Below, piece after piece: positions 12,246 through 26,930 of a stretch of 64,000 nt of DNA. The translations under genes and the position numbers were made by a program. The notes beneath the pieces are model-generated. The model saw only the letters and a program-made list of their open reading frames with translations, did not search any database and was not told where the DNA came from. The stretch spans positions 75,213,741-75,277,740 of the forward strand of contig CM041465.1 of assembly GCA_023213395.1 (NCBI GenBank), given 5' to 3'. This DNA comes from Cycas panzhihuaensis (Eukaryota > Cycadophyta). Within the stretch, counting starts at the first letter, position 1. Every line of letters starts with the position of its first letter.

Positions 12246-12521
12246 GGTATAGTTTGTTTATAGATTTAAGATTATCTTTATTAAATTTTCAAGTTAAAGA
12301 TGGATTTTAATATGTTCTTACTTACAAATAAGGTTCTTTTTAATAAAGGGAGCTAAAAATGAATGGAAATATAGGGTTTAGAGAGCTCTTTGATGGACTT
12401 GCTCCAAGAATATCCACCTCAATCATTCAAGAAGAACACCTATAATAACCAAATTATAAGCACTTGTTAGCTCAAAAAATTAATTAGAATAACATACTAA
12501 TAGATACCCATATTATATAAT

Positions 12522-12769
12522 AATAGAAAATATTATGCAAAGTAGAATATAAGCCTTCAAATGATGAATTGAGGCTTCAGATTACCCAAATAAGTAGGTC
12601 AACTTAAGTAGCTTATAACTCCTACAAAATGAAATAGTATGCAATATTAGAAAATCTTGTACAAAGTAGAATATAAGCCTTCAAATGATGAATTAAGGCA
12701 TAAGATTGCTCAAATAAGTAGGTCAACTTAAGTAGCTTGTAACTCCTATAAAATAGATAACTAAAACTG
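12522..12769. repeat. 124-bp tandem duplication in Copia-2 leader
   Basis: Two adjacent copies of a segment of about 124 bp (12,522-12,645 and 12,646-12,769) share AAGTAGAATATAAGCCTTC, AAATGATGAATT and AATAAGTAGGTCAACTTAAG, with scattered substitutions. No coding potential. The leader on either side (12,246-12,521 and 12,770-13,817) shows no other recognisable feature. Confidence 0.85.
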
Positions 12770-13817
12770 ACTTTAGGCTATAGCCCTCTAAATTAGCTTT
12801 CTAATGGTTTAAACGACACCCAAATATGACTCTCTGTTGAAAGGTTATGATGAAAATAGTGACAAGTACCCTTTATGATAAAAAATCTAAATAGGAATGA
12901 CTTAAGCCCCCTTTGTTTGTTGGCCCCTAGTCATAGAACTAGCACATGTGACCACAAGCTAGATTGTTGAGAGGTTGATCAAACTTGAAACTTTATCCAA
13001 AAAGTCCCTAATCTTTTGGCATAATAAAAAACTATAAAAGGCAATCTATAATCTTTGAGTTACTCCCCTTTTATGATAAAAGTATGGTCATATGAGTGAA
13101 AATATGATCACAATAAAGCACTCGAGTGTAGATTTAAGTCATAAATTAAGATTTAATTTAATGTTTCTTTAACTTTATAAAAAATAAAGTTGAAAATTTA
13201 AAATTTTCAAAGAAATGAAAGTTGTGCAACTTTATATGGCATGTGCATGGCTCTTCACAGTGAAAGAGCAAGATTTAGGTTAGAAATATCTTTGAAAAAG
13301 CTTTGTCTTTAGCTAGAATGGGATCTCAAGGCTATGATACCCTCTTTTAGATAAATATAGGACTATTTCGTAATGAAATAAGCTCAAATAAGGTAACACA
13401 AGCTTGTGGAGGCTGTACAACTGCCTGGGACTAAAAATGTGAGAATAATTAATGGAAACTCCATGTGATTGCTTAGAACAATAGTCTAACACCTCCAAAG
13501 GACTTCCTAAAGTACTATATCTTCATTTGGGAGCAAGATATGGCCAACACAAATGGATTAAGGTTGAAATGTAGGCCAAATAGAGCCATTTTAGCCAAAA
13601 ATGGAACTATGAGTCGTGAGGACTGATATGAGCCTACCGCACTATAAATACAAGCTAGTACGAGTTGATAATCACTTGTCATAACTTTAGATTAACTGAT
13701 AGCTACCTAATATTGTGAAAAATCTCTAAAATTGGTGTGAATAGGGTGTTATTATTGGCAAATGAACCTCAATTTCTCACACATTTTTTCGAAAATCAAC
13801 AAAGAAAACATGCAATG

Positions 13818-13829
13818 GTTTTGATACCA
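13818..13829 (-). other. Primer binding site of Copia-2
   Basis: The minus strand reads TGGTATCAAAACC directly after the inner edge of the LTR at 13,830. Plant Copia elements commonly use the 3' end of initiator Met tRNA, whose complement begins TGGTATCAGAGC. Seven to eight leading bases match. Confidence 0.6.
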
Positions 13830-15449
<1,620 letters not shown>

Positions 15450-17726
15450 TGAAGCTTAGGGGAAAGGGTTTAATATATGTTAGTTAATTGGTGGGTGACT
15501 AAAAGGAAATTTATGCAAAGAATGATATCATAGAGTTAGTCATAGATTACATCTTGGAGGGAATTAATAATAACAGAATACTAGACTAGGTTGTTTATTA
15601 CAAGAGGAAGGAAAAGACCTGCACTCATGACAATATGACTAGAAGGAGCTCAAATGATCTAGGTGATAATAGAAGGACCAAGATACCCTCAATTTTCTCA
15701 ATTAGAATATATGAGATATATCATTGACACAATCATGAAGCATGGAAGAATAACTAGAAATCTATCAGAAAGATGAATGAAGGTGGAAAACAATTAGTAG
15801 AATTATGGTTGAGTAAGATCATAAGCAGGCAATGGCATTCATGAGTAGTTAAGGGATAAGAAATAATAACCACAATAAGGTTTGATCCAACATGAGGATG
15901 GGCTAAATAATACTGAATTTGAAGGACCTATTAATTGCAATCCATCTAGATCTAAACTTCTAATTAGTAGTTGGGGATAAGACCTTCATGAAACTTGCCC
16001 TAGATATAAAGATGATGTTGTCAAGGGGAATGATTTCCAACTAGAAAACTACACTCAGTACTTAGATATCAAAGGTGATAATCATAATAGGGTTTGATTC
16101 AAGTAAGGTCTTTAGTGGGCTATAATAATACTAAATCTAGAGAACCTATCATATATAATCAATAAATTTCTAAACTATTAAGAGGTAGGCAAGGATAAGA
16201 CTATCACATAGCCTACCCTAGATGCCAAGACTTTATTATTATAAAATCTAGTCTTTGAATTAGGTTTGTATCATAATATTAGATAATATTTGGTTATTGG
16301 AGGGGATTTGTGAGCCATAATTAGGGTCTAGAGTCTCTAAATAACTTACATAACTAGGATCCAAACTACCAACTAGTAGGTGGGGATGAGACCATCATGC
16401 AATCTACTCTAGATGCTAAGGTGTTGGTCTATAACAATGAACAACTAAGAATAGAGGACAAGTTTACTATATAACAAATACATTATATACTTGAATAAAC
16501 TTTTAATGCAATACAAGGCCGATGTGATCCCTAAACTATCCCTAAGAGATAAAAAGGACATTCAAAACTTAAGGCTATGAGTTGACAATGTATGAGTGTG
16601 AATGTAGAGATGATTATAATATAGAGGAAGTTAAGACAATATATGAAAAAGAGGGAATTAAGAAGTTTAGACTAACACAACTAGATTTAAGAAGTCTAAG
16701 AGGTATTTCCATGAGAGTGAGGTTATCCTTCATGAATAGTGAGAAACTAGGGCAAAATAGACTAAAAGTAATCAAAATAATATGAAAAGAGGAGAAAATT
16801 ATCAACTAAGGATTAGGATAGGTTAAACAAAATTATGATAAGAATTAATATATGAGAATGACAAATTTAAAGGATTAATAAGTTGTAAGTGAAGCTTAGT
16901 GTGAATGAATAAATAAGAGAAAGACAGAAAAAAACTATTAAAGTGCTAAACAAGATTAAATATGAAGAAAATCTTATAAATGCAGTGAGAAAATGAGAAA
17001 AAACAAAGTTAAACAAAATAAATAGTGTCTAAAACAAATTCCAAATAACCATTAAATGATGAGAGAAAACTATAAGAGGGGGAGATACTAATTTATTTTC
17101 ACCAAACCATTTATGAGATGTAAAAAATCCCTGTGATAGAAATAATAACTGGAGGTGATGTACATGACACTTAAATAGGGATTAGAGTTTTGGGATGAAA
17201 CAAGGATTAATAAGGAATGAAGGTAATACATCTAGGAGAAAGGAGTACTAGAGAAACCATATGAGCTATTTCTCCTAGATTGTAAGTTAACTGCTATGGA
17301 TGATAATGAAAGTAATCAATGAGAAGACGTAACACATAACCCAATGAGAGGCCTTTAGACCCTACTAATCTCCCTAGTAAGAGAATAGGTAGAGTTCACT
17401 TTATAATACTTAGAAAACATTTTGCGGGAACCCATCAAGCTTGTGCATGACCTAACTGATGATCACCCAAACATTGCTTCTCTAAAAGAGATTATATTCC
17501 TTGTCAGAAGAGTTGTAAAACTCCTTTGATAAGAAAAAATAATCTAGGAGAAAATAGTGATTGGAGTCCTTCAACCATAGAGATTTTGAGGAAATTATTA
17601 ACTAACCTTTTATTATCTTTCATAGAAATCTACCCTTTTCCTAGGATATAATATAATCTACAACTTATCACTTCAAGCTTACCTCCTAAAATCTTAGAGG
17701 GTAAAGGTAGAAATAATGGCATTCCC
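15450..17726. other. Non-coding stretch, possible 3' region of Gypsy G2
   Basis: No gene is recognisable. A plus-strand frame at 16,582-16,785 matches nothing I know and has a shadow frame opposite. The stretch adjoins the insertion point of element X, beyond the integrase end of G2, so it may be the post-integrase and LTR region of G2, but I found no LTR pair. Diverged tandem repeats lie at 15,875-16,425. Confidence 0.45.
15875..16425. repeat. Three diverged tandem repeats of about 190-220 bp
   Basis: Three copies share the phrases AGGTTTGAT(C/T)CAA or similar, AATAATACT(G/A)AAT, and GG(A)TAAGACC.TCATG followed by CCTAGATG or CTAGATG. The GGATAAGACC/GGATGAGACC anchors start at 15,975, 16,193 and 16,384, so spacing is about 218 and 191 bp. 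Divergence is high and no protein frame is kept. Confidence 0.6.
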
Positions 17727-18185
17727 TATTAAAATATTAGGTTTTACCAATATCAATGTAATATTTTAATTAGTGTACCAAGATGGTTATTAGTTAAGAT
17801 TTGTAAAAGGTTCTCATATATTATATGATTGGTTATTATATCAACATGAATTGATTAGATGATACATGATGTGTAAACTTATAAATATGTACATACAACA
17901 TTTGGACATTTGAAAGAGAGAGCTATGCTCCACCCTTCTCCTTTGGTTTTCTCCATCTTAGTTTTTTTACGTATAAATTTGGTGTTTCATATGTTATCTT
18001 TCTTATATTCTATATTTGATGTGTACTTATCTTTATTATTATGTTTAATGTTTATTATAACACCTCATAAATGTTATATTTTATATTGAATAATGCTTCA
18101 TTTATCTATTTCTTTAGTACCTAAAAAATATTATCCTATGCAACAAATATTTTTAACATGGTATTAGAGAATACAAATTTTAACA
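17727..18185 (+). repeat. Element X 5' LTR
   Basis: 459 bp, starting TATTAAAATATTAGG (TG changed to TA) and ending TTTTAACA. The last part holds two adjacent primer-site-like modules, TTTTAACATGGTATTAGAG and TTTTAACATGGTATAAGAG. The second straddles the LTR edge and gives the actual primer binding site at 18,186. Confidence 0.75.
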
Positions 18186-18198
18186 TGGTATAAGAGCC
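18186..18198 (+). other. Element X primer binding site
   Basis: TGGTATAAGAGCC, one mismatch from the initiator Met tRNA complement TGGTATCAGAGCC, directly after the LTR edge CA. Confidence 0.7.
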
Positions 18199-19933
18199 TA
18201 AGTAAAGGTCAAAATCCTAGAGCATAGGTGAAGAAAGGTCTTGATGAAACAAAGTTACATAGCAGAAGATGATTGACATTTGATAGAGTAGATTAAAGAT
18301 TAAATGCACATAGTGATTATCTTTTCTATTTGAAGATAATCCATGCATATATTATGAGAGCTAGTATAAGCCAATGATAGAGCTAGTGTAAGCTAGTATT
18401 AGGAGTTAGTTTGAAGAGCCAAAATCTAACATGATGGCAAGAAGTCATTGTATTCAGGGGCATATTGACAAGTAATGATTAAACATTAAATTAATAGTGA
18501 GAGTTTATTAATGCCTAATATTTTATAGATATTATTTATATATCTTCATACATTCTATAGATAAATAGGGGTTCCATAGAGTCCATCATATATTAATAAG
18601 GAAGGGGGGACTATTATTAATTAACTTCATATATGTAGGTATATATACACATGTAGAAGTAAATGAATGGTTTATTGATACATATTGATGTACTATAGAC
18701 ATTGTGATTCATGTTATGGTATATTTATAGACATTGTTATGACTGTCCTAATGGGAATTTGCTACCATAATGCCATATAATTCTTAGGTTTGATTGTGTT
18801 CTTTTACATTGACATGAATTTTTTGAAATACTTAGAGCATGAAATATTTATGGCTTAAAATAGAAAAATGAAGCATATATGAGAACCTTTAATGATGATA
18901 AAACACATTAAGCATAATTGAGATCAATATAACAAATGAATTTAACATGGGAAATAAGGGAAAATAGCCTAATTGATAAAGGATGTAATTTAATCACTTA
19001 TTTTTTTAAGTTAAATAATGAACAAATAAAAGACACCACCTAATATTTAATTGAGATAAGTGTAAGTTATTATTTGAGGTCATTTGAGTTGATGTTGGGT
19101 TTAGCCACCTAATATGAGATAAGAAGTCTCATAAGTTTGTTTATTAAAATTGGCAATAATATTTGTGAATCATCCATGAAAGCAAGTTTATCTATTAAAG
19201 AATCTAGCTTATATGTGTTTTAAAGTTAAAAATTTAATTGCCACGTATAACAAGATATATGAAAACATATTATTATATATTACCTTATTAAAACTGGCTC
19301 GACATGTTAGTTGGCACACCTTGTTCTTGGAGTTAGCTAGTTAGAGAAGAATTTTAATGAGATAAATTGCCAATAAAGTTATAAAAATATATGTAGAATC
19401 ACTAATAAAGGTAGTGCATATATATTTTGTAAACAAGAGATAAGACAGATTCATAAGTTACTCTTGTATAACATATTTGACTAACAACAATATGGTATGT
19501 TTTGTTTAAGAAGCTAATAAACTATGCATAAGAAGCATTTCTTAAGTAACTAGTGATTACAATGGTTGGTTACCTATGCATTTTGGTATATGGTTGTTAC
19601 TTTATATGAACATTAATGGATTTATTGATTGATAGTTTAATAAGTTTGGTTTTATAACTTACAAGTAGAGATATATAGTTGATGAGGAGAAAAACTTCAT
19701 ATATCATGATGAGTTTAGAATCATAAGTTATATTTAATTAATTAATGGTTTATAAGTGGTTCATATGATACATTATTATCATGTAACATATTAATAACTT
19801 AATAAGATTTACTGCAAGAGACACGTATTATAAAGAAAAGTTTGATAGATTGATTTACATGTAATATAAATAATATGAAGTTAGATGAGCAGGTGAAGAT
19901 ATAAAGATATATAAATTAAACACTAAGTAGGAG
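18199..19933 (+). other. Element X internal non-coding region
   Basis: AT-rich, stops in every frame, no Gag or Pol motif. The last part (CAGGTGAAGATATAAAGATAT near 19,890) resembles the corresponding end of element C near 57,265-57,285, so X and C belong to related non-autonomous families. Confidence 0.6.
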
Positions 19934-20366
19934 TGTTAGAATATTAGGTTTCACCAATATTGGTGTTATGTTTATTAGCTAATATTTTTGAAAGATTATC
20001 ATATATGATGTGATTAGTCATTTATATTGACAAAAGTTAACTAGCTGATACATGAGGTATGAACTTATAAAACATTTATACATTTACAAGAGAAAGCTAT
20101 GATCTATGCTTCTCTTATAGTTTCTCCCATCTTTGGTTTTCCACATATAAATTTGGTGTCTCATATGTTATCCTTCTTGTGTATGTTTGTATTGTATTTG
20201 ATGTGTATATATCGTCATTATTATTCTTGATGTTTATCATAACACCTCATGAATGTTATATTTTATATTAAATAATGCTTTACATATCTCTTACTTTAGT
20301 ACTTAAAAATATTATCCTATGCAATAAATATTTTTAATATGGTATAAAAGAATGAAAATTTTAATA
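19934..20366 (+). repeat. Element X 3' LTR
   Basis: 433 bp, TGTTAGAATATTAGG to TTTTAATA, clearly homologous to 17,727-18,185 (shared phrases include ATTATCCTATGCAA and ATGTTATATTTTATATT). It is preceded by a purine-rich tract. Confidence 0.75.
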
Positions 20367-20504
20367 CCCCCAAATAACAAGCATAAGGGAAGGGGAAAAC
20401 TATATAGTTTATACTCATTTCAGAGTGCCCCTAACATTGATATTGAGGAAAAGTTGTCAGTTTAAATTTATTGTAGAGTGGATAAGGGGATGCACTATGC
20501 ATTA

Positions 20505-21480
20505 AAAAGATAGAGGTATCGAGCATCGACAAGGCTATCAAGCTCACTTTCATCCATCATAGAAATGTAGTAAGCACCATTATTAGGTCTTCAATTACAA
20601 GGAAGAGGCCTACTTATTTAGGTGTAAACTTTCATTATTTTCTGTGAAGGTACTCAAGTTTAAGTACTTTGACCCCCACTTTAAACTCATATGGCTACAA
20701 GTTCCTATAGTAAGAGGTCTAGGACTTCTTCTTAAAGGAAAGACTATTCTAGTAGGATTAAAGTCACATCTCATCAAGGTACTCCAACTCGAGGAGGCAA
20801 AGCTTGGAATACCTACTCGTCATCATTAAATTCCTTTAGTGAAATGTGAAGTAGGAGAATTTGAACTTCTAGGAGGAGTATGACTTCAATGTAGTAAACA
20901 AGAGAAAAACTCATCATTCCCATATCATTACAAATAGATGTATGATATGCCCAAAGCACTAGAAGGAGTTAGACATGCTAGTCCTTTTGAGAGGAGGAAA
21001 TAGTTTAAACCAAGATCTTGGCTAATGTCTTGTTAAAAGCCTTTATTTTCCCATTGGCTTGGGGGTAATAAGGAGATGATGTATGATGGGTATTATAAAA
21101 CTTCTTGTATGGCTTGTCCATGTATTTATTACATAAAGGGATCCCATTATTGGTGATGATAATGCTTGGGGCCCCAAAGTGACAAATGATATGATGAAAA
21201 ATAAATGTTGTAATGAACTTTTTAGTACTAGAGATGAGTGAAGCCACTTCACTCCACTTAGCAAAATACTCTATGGTGGTGAGGATAAACTTATGGTCAG
21301 TAGGGGAATATGGGTGAATTTGCCCAATGAGGTCTAAACCCCATTATGAGAAAGGCTAGGGTGAAATGATACCCCTTATGGATATGGAGGATTGATGAAT
21401 CAAATTAGCATGAGTTTAGCTTTTGTCATACTTTCAAATATAAGCATGGACATTAGAAAATAGGGTAGGCTAGTAATAGC
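20505..21480 (-). pseudogene. G2 integrase remnant
   Basis: Minus strand. Core pieces: EYFAKWSE, FIFHHIICHFGAP, ITNNG (the second catalytic Asp replaced by Asn), YNTHHTSSPYYPQANGKIK and AFNKTL at 21,005-21,247. The residue where Gypsy integrases carry the third catalytic Glu is Lys (codon at 21,041-21,043). A C-terminal KVLKLEYLH...KFTPK stretch near 20,560-20,680 is the typical module after the core. Two catalytic positions are altered and stops are present, so it is inactive. Confidence 0.8.
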
Positions 21481-21839
21481 CCATTCACAAAATGCTTCAG
21501 GCCATTTCTTATCTACCAAAATATCCCCCATAAATGTTATTATAATACTTGCTTAAGACAATTGAGTAGTAAGTCACCTCAACATGATTCCATTGAAAGA
21601 ATGCTTATAAAGCATATTCTTGAGGATGGTATAATAGTATACTACCACTCTAATCCTCTATCTACCCTTATGGTTAACATTGATGGGGTAATATTAGGCT
21701 TAAAGTAAGTAGATGATGTTAGTGTACCAACTTGAATCATCCTTAATGGTGTTAACATAGAGGACATATTCATTAATAAGGGAATCATCTAGTTCCTTGA
21801 TTATATTTATTAGGTAGAGGAGAGGATGCTAATTACTCA

Positions 21840-23505
21840 AATAAAACCATCCTCTTCTTAGATTTATAGTTGACTATTTCAAGATTAAATTCTTATAGGA
21901 GTAGTGCCCACTTATTTTTATGTTTAGCAATATCAGTTTTCCTGAGGAGGATGTGAATAGGATTTGTTTAGCAATGATTTTCATAGTGTTTCCTAAGAGG
22001 CAATGATGAGGTTTTTTGGTTACAAAGACCAAGGCAACATAGTCCTTCTTAGTAAGAGAATAGTTGAGCTTGATGCCAACCAAAGCTATACTAATGAAGT
22101 AGATGATACACTCATGATTATAGTTATCCTCTTAGGATATCATGCCCTTAAGGGACTCTTTAATGGAAAAGGTGTTAAGGATAAGAATCTTGTCAAATTG
22201 ATGCAACACTAAAATAGGTTCAAAGACTAGACACTATTTGATCTTGTTGAAAGATTTCTAAACATTAGGAGTCTAGTAGATTGGAACATCCTTCTAGAAA
22301 AAGTTTTTAAGTGGTTTACTATTTCATACAAAATTAGCAAGAAATCTGTGTAGGAAACCTAAATGCCTAAGGAAATACTTATCCTAATTTTGAGTGGTTG
22401 ATGGGGCCATCTAAATAATGGCTTTTATCTTGCCTAAGTTGATAGAAATTCCTTCTTTGGAAATGATATTACTTATAATCTTATCAAATATAACAACAAA
22501 GATGTATTTAGGAGGGTGAAGGAATACTTGATATTTCTTCTACCTATCAAATATGACTTGAAGGTCACAAATATGATTTTTTTGGCTCTTAGAGATCCCC
22601 AACAAGCCATCTAGATAAATACCAACCCTGTGACTTACTAAGTCAAGGAATATATAATGTATAGTCTTTGGGTATGTGGCACCAATATTCTTAAGGCCAA
22701 AGGTCATGACCTTGTAAGCAAATATCCCCCATAGAGTAGGTAATTATGTCTTATTATAGTATTTGAGTACAACGATAATTTGGTTATAGCTTGACAAACC
22801 ATCCATGAGGGACATGACCTCAAAGTTAGTAGATTAGTCAAGAATCTAATCAATAATGGGTACAGGAAATTTATATTTTGGACATGCATCCTTGATATCC
22901 CTTAAATTGATACAAATGTATATAGAGCCATTTTTCTTAGTGATTAAATGATGTTAAAAACCCATTAGGGGTAATTAATAAATTTTATGAACATGGATTT
23001 AAGCAAATTCTTGAATTCTAGATTAACAGTCTTTGAAAGTCAAGGTGAAAAAGGATGCCAACATTAGTTATTGGGCCCAATTCCTAAGAGAGTGGTAATA
23101 TGATGTAAAACCATGTTAGAGTGGAGTCCCTTCATATCAAAGTAATCCCAAGCAAAGATGGATGAGAACTCAACATAGAGTTCCTTGATTAGATGAACCT
23201 CTTCTAGAGAGTAATAAGCTCCAACCTTAATAATTTGAGGTTCATCAACAATACCAAGGTTGACATCAATGGTGTTACTAATGGGTAGAATATTTCCCTC
23301 CTCAAAGTGAGGAGAGACAAGATTAATTAATAAAGAGGATGTGGGGGCTTCCTTTAAAAGATAAAGGAGAGCTTGGATGGATGCGCTTGGTGAAGCCAAG
23401 CTTTTGATGGATGGGTGGGAGGTTAGGAGATGAGTGAGTGAGATGCTCAAGAATGGCCTTATCATTCTTGAAGTGATTTAAATCATATATGATTTGACTG
23501 ATCAT
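21840..23505 (-). pseudogene. G2 reverse transcriptase and RNase H remnant
   Basis: RT N-terminal part: ELYVEFSSIFAWDYFDMKG near 23,130-23,190, closely similar to the Gypsy B equivalent. Then RDIKDACPKYKFPVPIID (near 22,850-22,905), FEVMSLMDGLSSYNQI and WGIFAYKVMTFGLKNIG (near 22,690-22,720). The Met-Asp-Gly pair marks where the first catalytic Asp of RT lies. The RNase H part at 21,874-22,083 includes LNYSLTKKDYVALVFVTKK. Stops and shifts are frequent. Confidence 0.8.
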
Positions 23506-24932
23506 ATGAACATATTTGATCTCAACCCTATTACTTGTGTTAGGCCTCTTAATTTGGTAATACTAGCTAAAGTTGAGGGATATAAAAGGGGGTTCAAACT
23601 CATCCTTATCTGGAAGGGCATCGACTAAATAAATTTATTATTGTTGGGATTTATGGCATTGATAGACTACCTAAATATCCCCCTCATGGATGAACTAGAT
23701 TTCACTAAAGATCTAAGAATATACATCCTCCACATCATCAACCCAAGGCCTACCTGATAATATGCTATACTTGAGACCATACTCGATAATTATAAACTCT
23801 ATAATAATTGTTTCATCTTAAAGGGTAAGGGAGGGGAACCTTGCCTACAACAATTGTTTGTGCCTTATCATACCCTTCACATACCCAATTAATAGGCTCA
23901 AAAGAAGAAATATTAAGGGACTCTAGTAATCAAAGAGGAATAACATTAGTAACATCATCTTTATCAACAATACACCTCTTGATAATCTACTCCCTACTCA
24001 TGATATAAATAAAGAATGAAGGAATGTTCTAGAAATCATGGCACTCATTAAGATGGGATGGGTCAAAGAGAATAAGATATTTGGAATAATTAAGTTGCCT
24101 AACACTAAGGGTGTCCAGCTAGAGCTACTTTTTCTTTAAAAAACTCTTGAGAAAATCTAGTATAGAAATGTTAACAAGCATAAACTTAAGCTCATCCATG
24201 ATAGAAATGCCCTTTGTCTTAGTGATCTATGGGAAGGAATAAGGAAAAATGACCTTGACAAGATTAAATAGATCTTTAGAATCTTCTTAGTCAACTTAGA
24301 AGAGGAGCCAAGCTCAAAATTCTTAGACTTGTAGGCATGAATGACAAAGAGGTTTGCTATTCACACCATATTAAAAGTCTTAGTAGGTGGTTCTTGATTA
24401 TCCTTTAGAGGACATTTTTAATTAGGATGATTATTTTTCCTTCCTTGAGTTCCCTTGGTGGGAGTAGGGATTTTTTCATTCTTACACTTAGAGCTAGCAG
24501 ATGCACCTTTGTCCTTAGTGGGACTGTTCCCTTAATATTTGTGTTGATAATTAGGGAATAGGTGGGCATGGACCAATAGGTCCCTATTCTAATGAGATAG
24601 TTATTAGTTGGGAGAGGTGTCATTCCTAGTAAGTTACTTGAGCTTATTACACTCTAAATAATCATGAGAATCCATTTGATGGTAGGTGCATTAAGGGATT
24701 CTCTTAATAAGTGGGGGATTTCCCCCCTACATTAGCTTCTACTCTACAAGGTGAATAACCTTGGAGTCTTTAGAAGGCTTAGGAGTAGAAGTTGAGAGCT
24801 TGGTTATAATTAATTACTCTGAAGCTTGCAAGGAAAAAAATGGTTGACCATAGGTTTTGTCATCATGAATGAGCTTAAAATAATGAGTAGGCTTATATTT
24901 GGGAGTGAAAGTGGGTTTTTTATGCTTCTTAT
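23506..24932 (-). pseudogene. G2 protease and C-terminal gag remnant
   Basis: Continues G2 upstream of RT in shifting frames, with no clean protease motif left. The end next to Copia A encodes a Pro/Lys-rich stretch. The target duplication of Copia A (CTTAT, 24,928-24,932) interrupts this gag, which resumes at 60,842. Confidence 0.55.
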
Positions 24933-25374
24933 TAAAGGGAAATGGTATTCAAGCCAACTTCCACCTAGGTTCCATTCACACAAAATATGCACATAAATAA
25001 GACATCAAATGTGAGGAGGTTAAATTCATTAATCCTCCAAAATTAATATTAACATTTATTCATCACTCATACTACATTACATTGAGCTTTGTCTTATATA
25101 ATCAAAATAATAACTACGAGAGAGACAAAGGAATATAAATGTTGATCATGTAAGGTGATATATGATCAACTTACATGTGTGTTACAATGACGTGTGAGCA
25201 AATATGATCCCATGTACTTAGGCTCATAACCTTAAGTTATAACTAACCATAAACATGATAGTATTACCCTTATAATATACTAACTTTATTGATATAACTT
25301 TAATATTACAAATGTATAATACATTTACAAAAGAATAAGGTAAATTAATGAATTTAATATTAATTCTTCTATCA
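24933..25374 (-). repeat. Copia A 3' LTR
   Basis: 442 bp, plus-strand edges TAAAGGGAAATGG and TTCTATCA, directly repeated at 60,380-60,836. The first base pair has probably changed from TG. Internal shared phrases include GCCAACTTCCACCTAGGTTCC, AGACATCAAATGTGAGGAGG and CATGTACTTAGGCTCA. Confidence 0.85.
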
Positions 25375-25384
25375 CCCTCCTTTA

Positions 25385-26930
25385 ATGATGAATTTATTAA
25401 TTCCAACATTGATACAATGTCAAAATCATTTGAATTTATCGTGATGAAGTGCTTTGGTAAAGATATTAGTAATTTATTCATCAATCAACTTGTAAATTAA
25501 ATCAATTTTACCATCCTAAACATGCTCTTTGATGAAAGGTTGGTGAACCTCAATATGCTTTATTCTTGCATAGAACATATGATTCTTGTTCAATTTGAGA
25601 ATACTCTAGTTATCATATAAGAGGGTAGTAGCTTGTGTTTGATCAATACCAAGATCTTCAAGAATCCTTCTAAGCTAGATAGCCCCTATAACTACATTGA
25701 TAATAGCTATTTACTCTACTTCAGTGGAGAATAAGGTGATATTTGGTTGATTTTTATAACTCTAGGAAATGAAGGCAGAACCCAAGATAAAGTAGTAGCC
25801 TGAAGTCAATCTCTAACTATCATTGTAACTAGTCTAATTAGCATTTGTGTAACCTACCAAAGAAGGATTATCCACCTAGTAGTAGCCAGTTCCAAATTGA
25901 ACTGAACCTCCAAAATTTCTTAAAATTCACGTAGTTACTTTGTAGGTGTGAAATTGTAGGTTGAGTTATAAACCTTAAGTAGATCCCAACATCATATGAA
26001 ATATCAAGTCGAGTATGTATGAGATAAATTATTTTCTCTACAAATTGCTTATACAAAATAGGATCTATAGGTTTACCATGTTCATTAAGATCCATCTTAA
26101 GCCTAGTCTCAATAAAAGTTGTCAATGGTCTACATTCCTCCATTTTGAACTTCTAAAGGATCTGCTTTGCATATTTAGATTATGAAAGGAAGATATAGCC
26201 TTGTTGTTACCAAACTTCCATGTTAAGAAAGTAATGAAATAACCCAAGGTTAGTTATCTCAAAGTTGTTATTTAATTTTCCTTAAAGATATGAAATCCAC
26301 TCTAACTCATTATATATTATCAACAAATCATCAACATATAATACAATAAGCATGATCAAATTATCTTAAATTCTAATACACAAATGTAGATCTAAGGATG
26401 AGCATACAAGTCTATGCTTCTAAAAGTACCCATCTATATTCATGTACCAAGAGTGAGGTAATTACTTAAGGTTAGAAATAGTCTTTTTCAACTTGTAGAC
26501 TACCTATTCTTTTTTATGAATAACATATCCAAGAGGTTATAGCTATGTACAACAAACCCAATTAAATTAAGTTATTAAAGTTAAGATAAGTCTCAGAATG
26601 ATTATATTAGTAATAGGGCTAAACAGATCATCATAATCGATACCCCCAATCTATTTTAAACTTTTGGAAACTAATCATGCTTTATGGTATTGAATGTAGC
26701 CATCAATATGGAATTTTATTTTATAAATCCATTTACAAACAATTGGTTTCTTTCTATTAGGTAGCTAAGCTAGCTACCAAGTTTCATTTTGTAAAATGGA
26801 ATCCATCTCCTCATTAATGAATGCTTAAAACTTTTGATCTATAATAGCTTCTTCAAAAGTGGTTGGTTTAGGAGTTAATAACATTTCTACCATTAAGGAA
26901 AAGTTGTTGGATGGCCTATATTTGGATTGT
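25385..26930 (-). pseudogene. Copia A RNase H and reverse transcriptase remnant
   Basis: Minus strand. The RT catalytic motif YVDD is intact at 26,327-26,338. RT end block: DPILYKQFVEKIIYLIHTRLD (in 25,868-26,143), the usual Copia YRxLVGSLIYL-type segment. RNase H-like pieces lie at 25,400-25,780. Stops interrupt the frame repeatedly. The polypurine tract follows at 25,375-25,383. Confidence 0.8.

Larger units (their letters stand above)
17727..20366 (+). mobile_element. Element X: small non-coding LTR retroelement
   Basis: Two related direct repeats bound it: 17,727-18,185 and 19,934-20,366. The right copy starts TGTTAGAATATTAGG after a purine stretch (AGTAGGAG), and the left copy is followed by TGGTATAAGAGCC, which fixes plus orientation. 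The interior of about 1.75 kb has no Gag or Pol frame. Flanking 5-mers are TTCCC and CCCCC, an imperfect target duplication that C-to-T change could explain. It therefore resembles a LARD/TRIM-type element mobilised in trans. Confidence 0.75.

Noticed and set aside
16582-16805. Overlapping 67- and 63-codon frames as a possible small gene
   Set aside because: Both strands are open, there is no recognisable domain, and the sequence around is AT-rich non-coding DNA.
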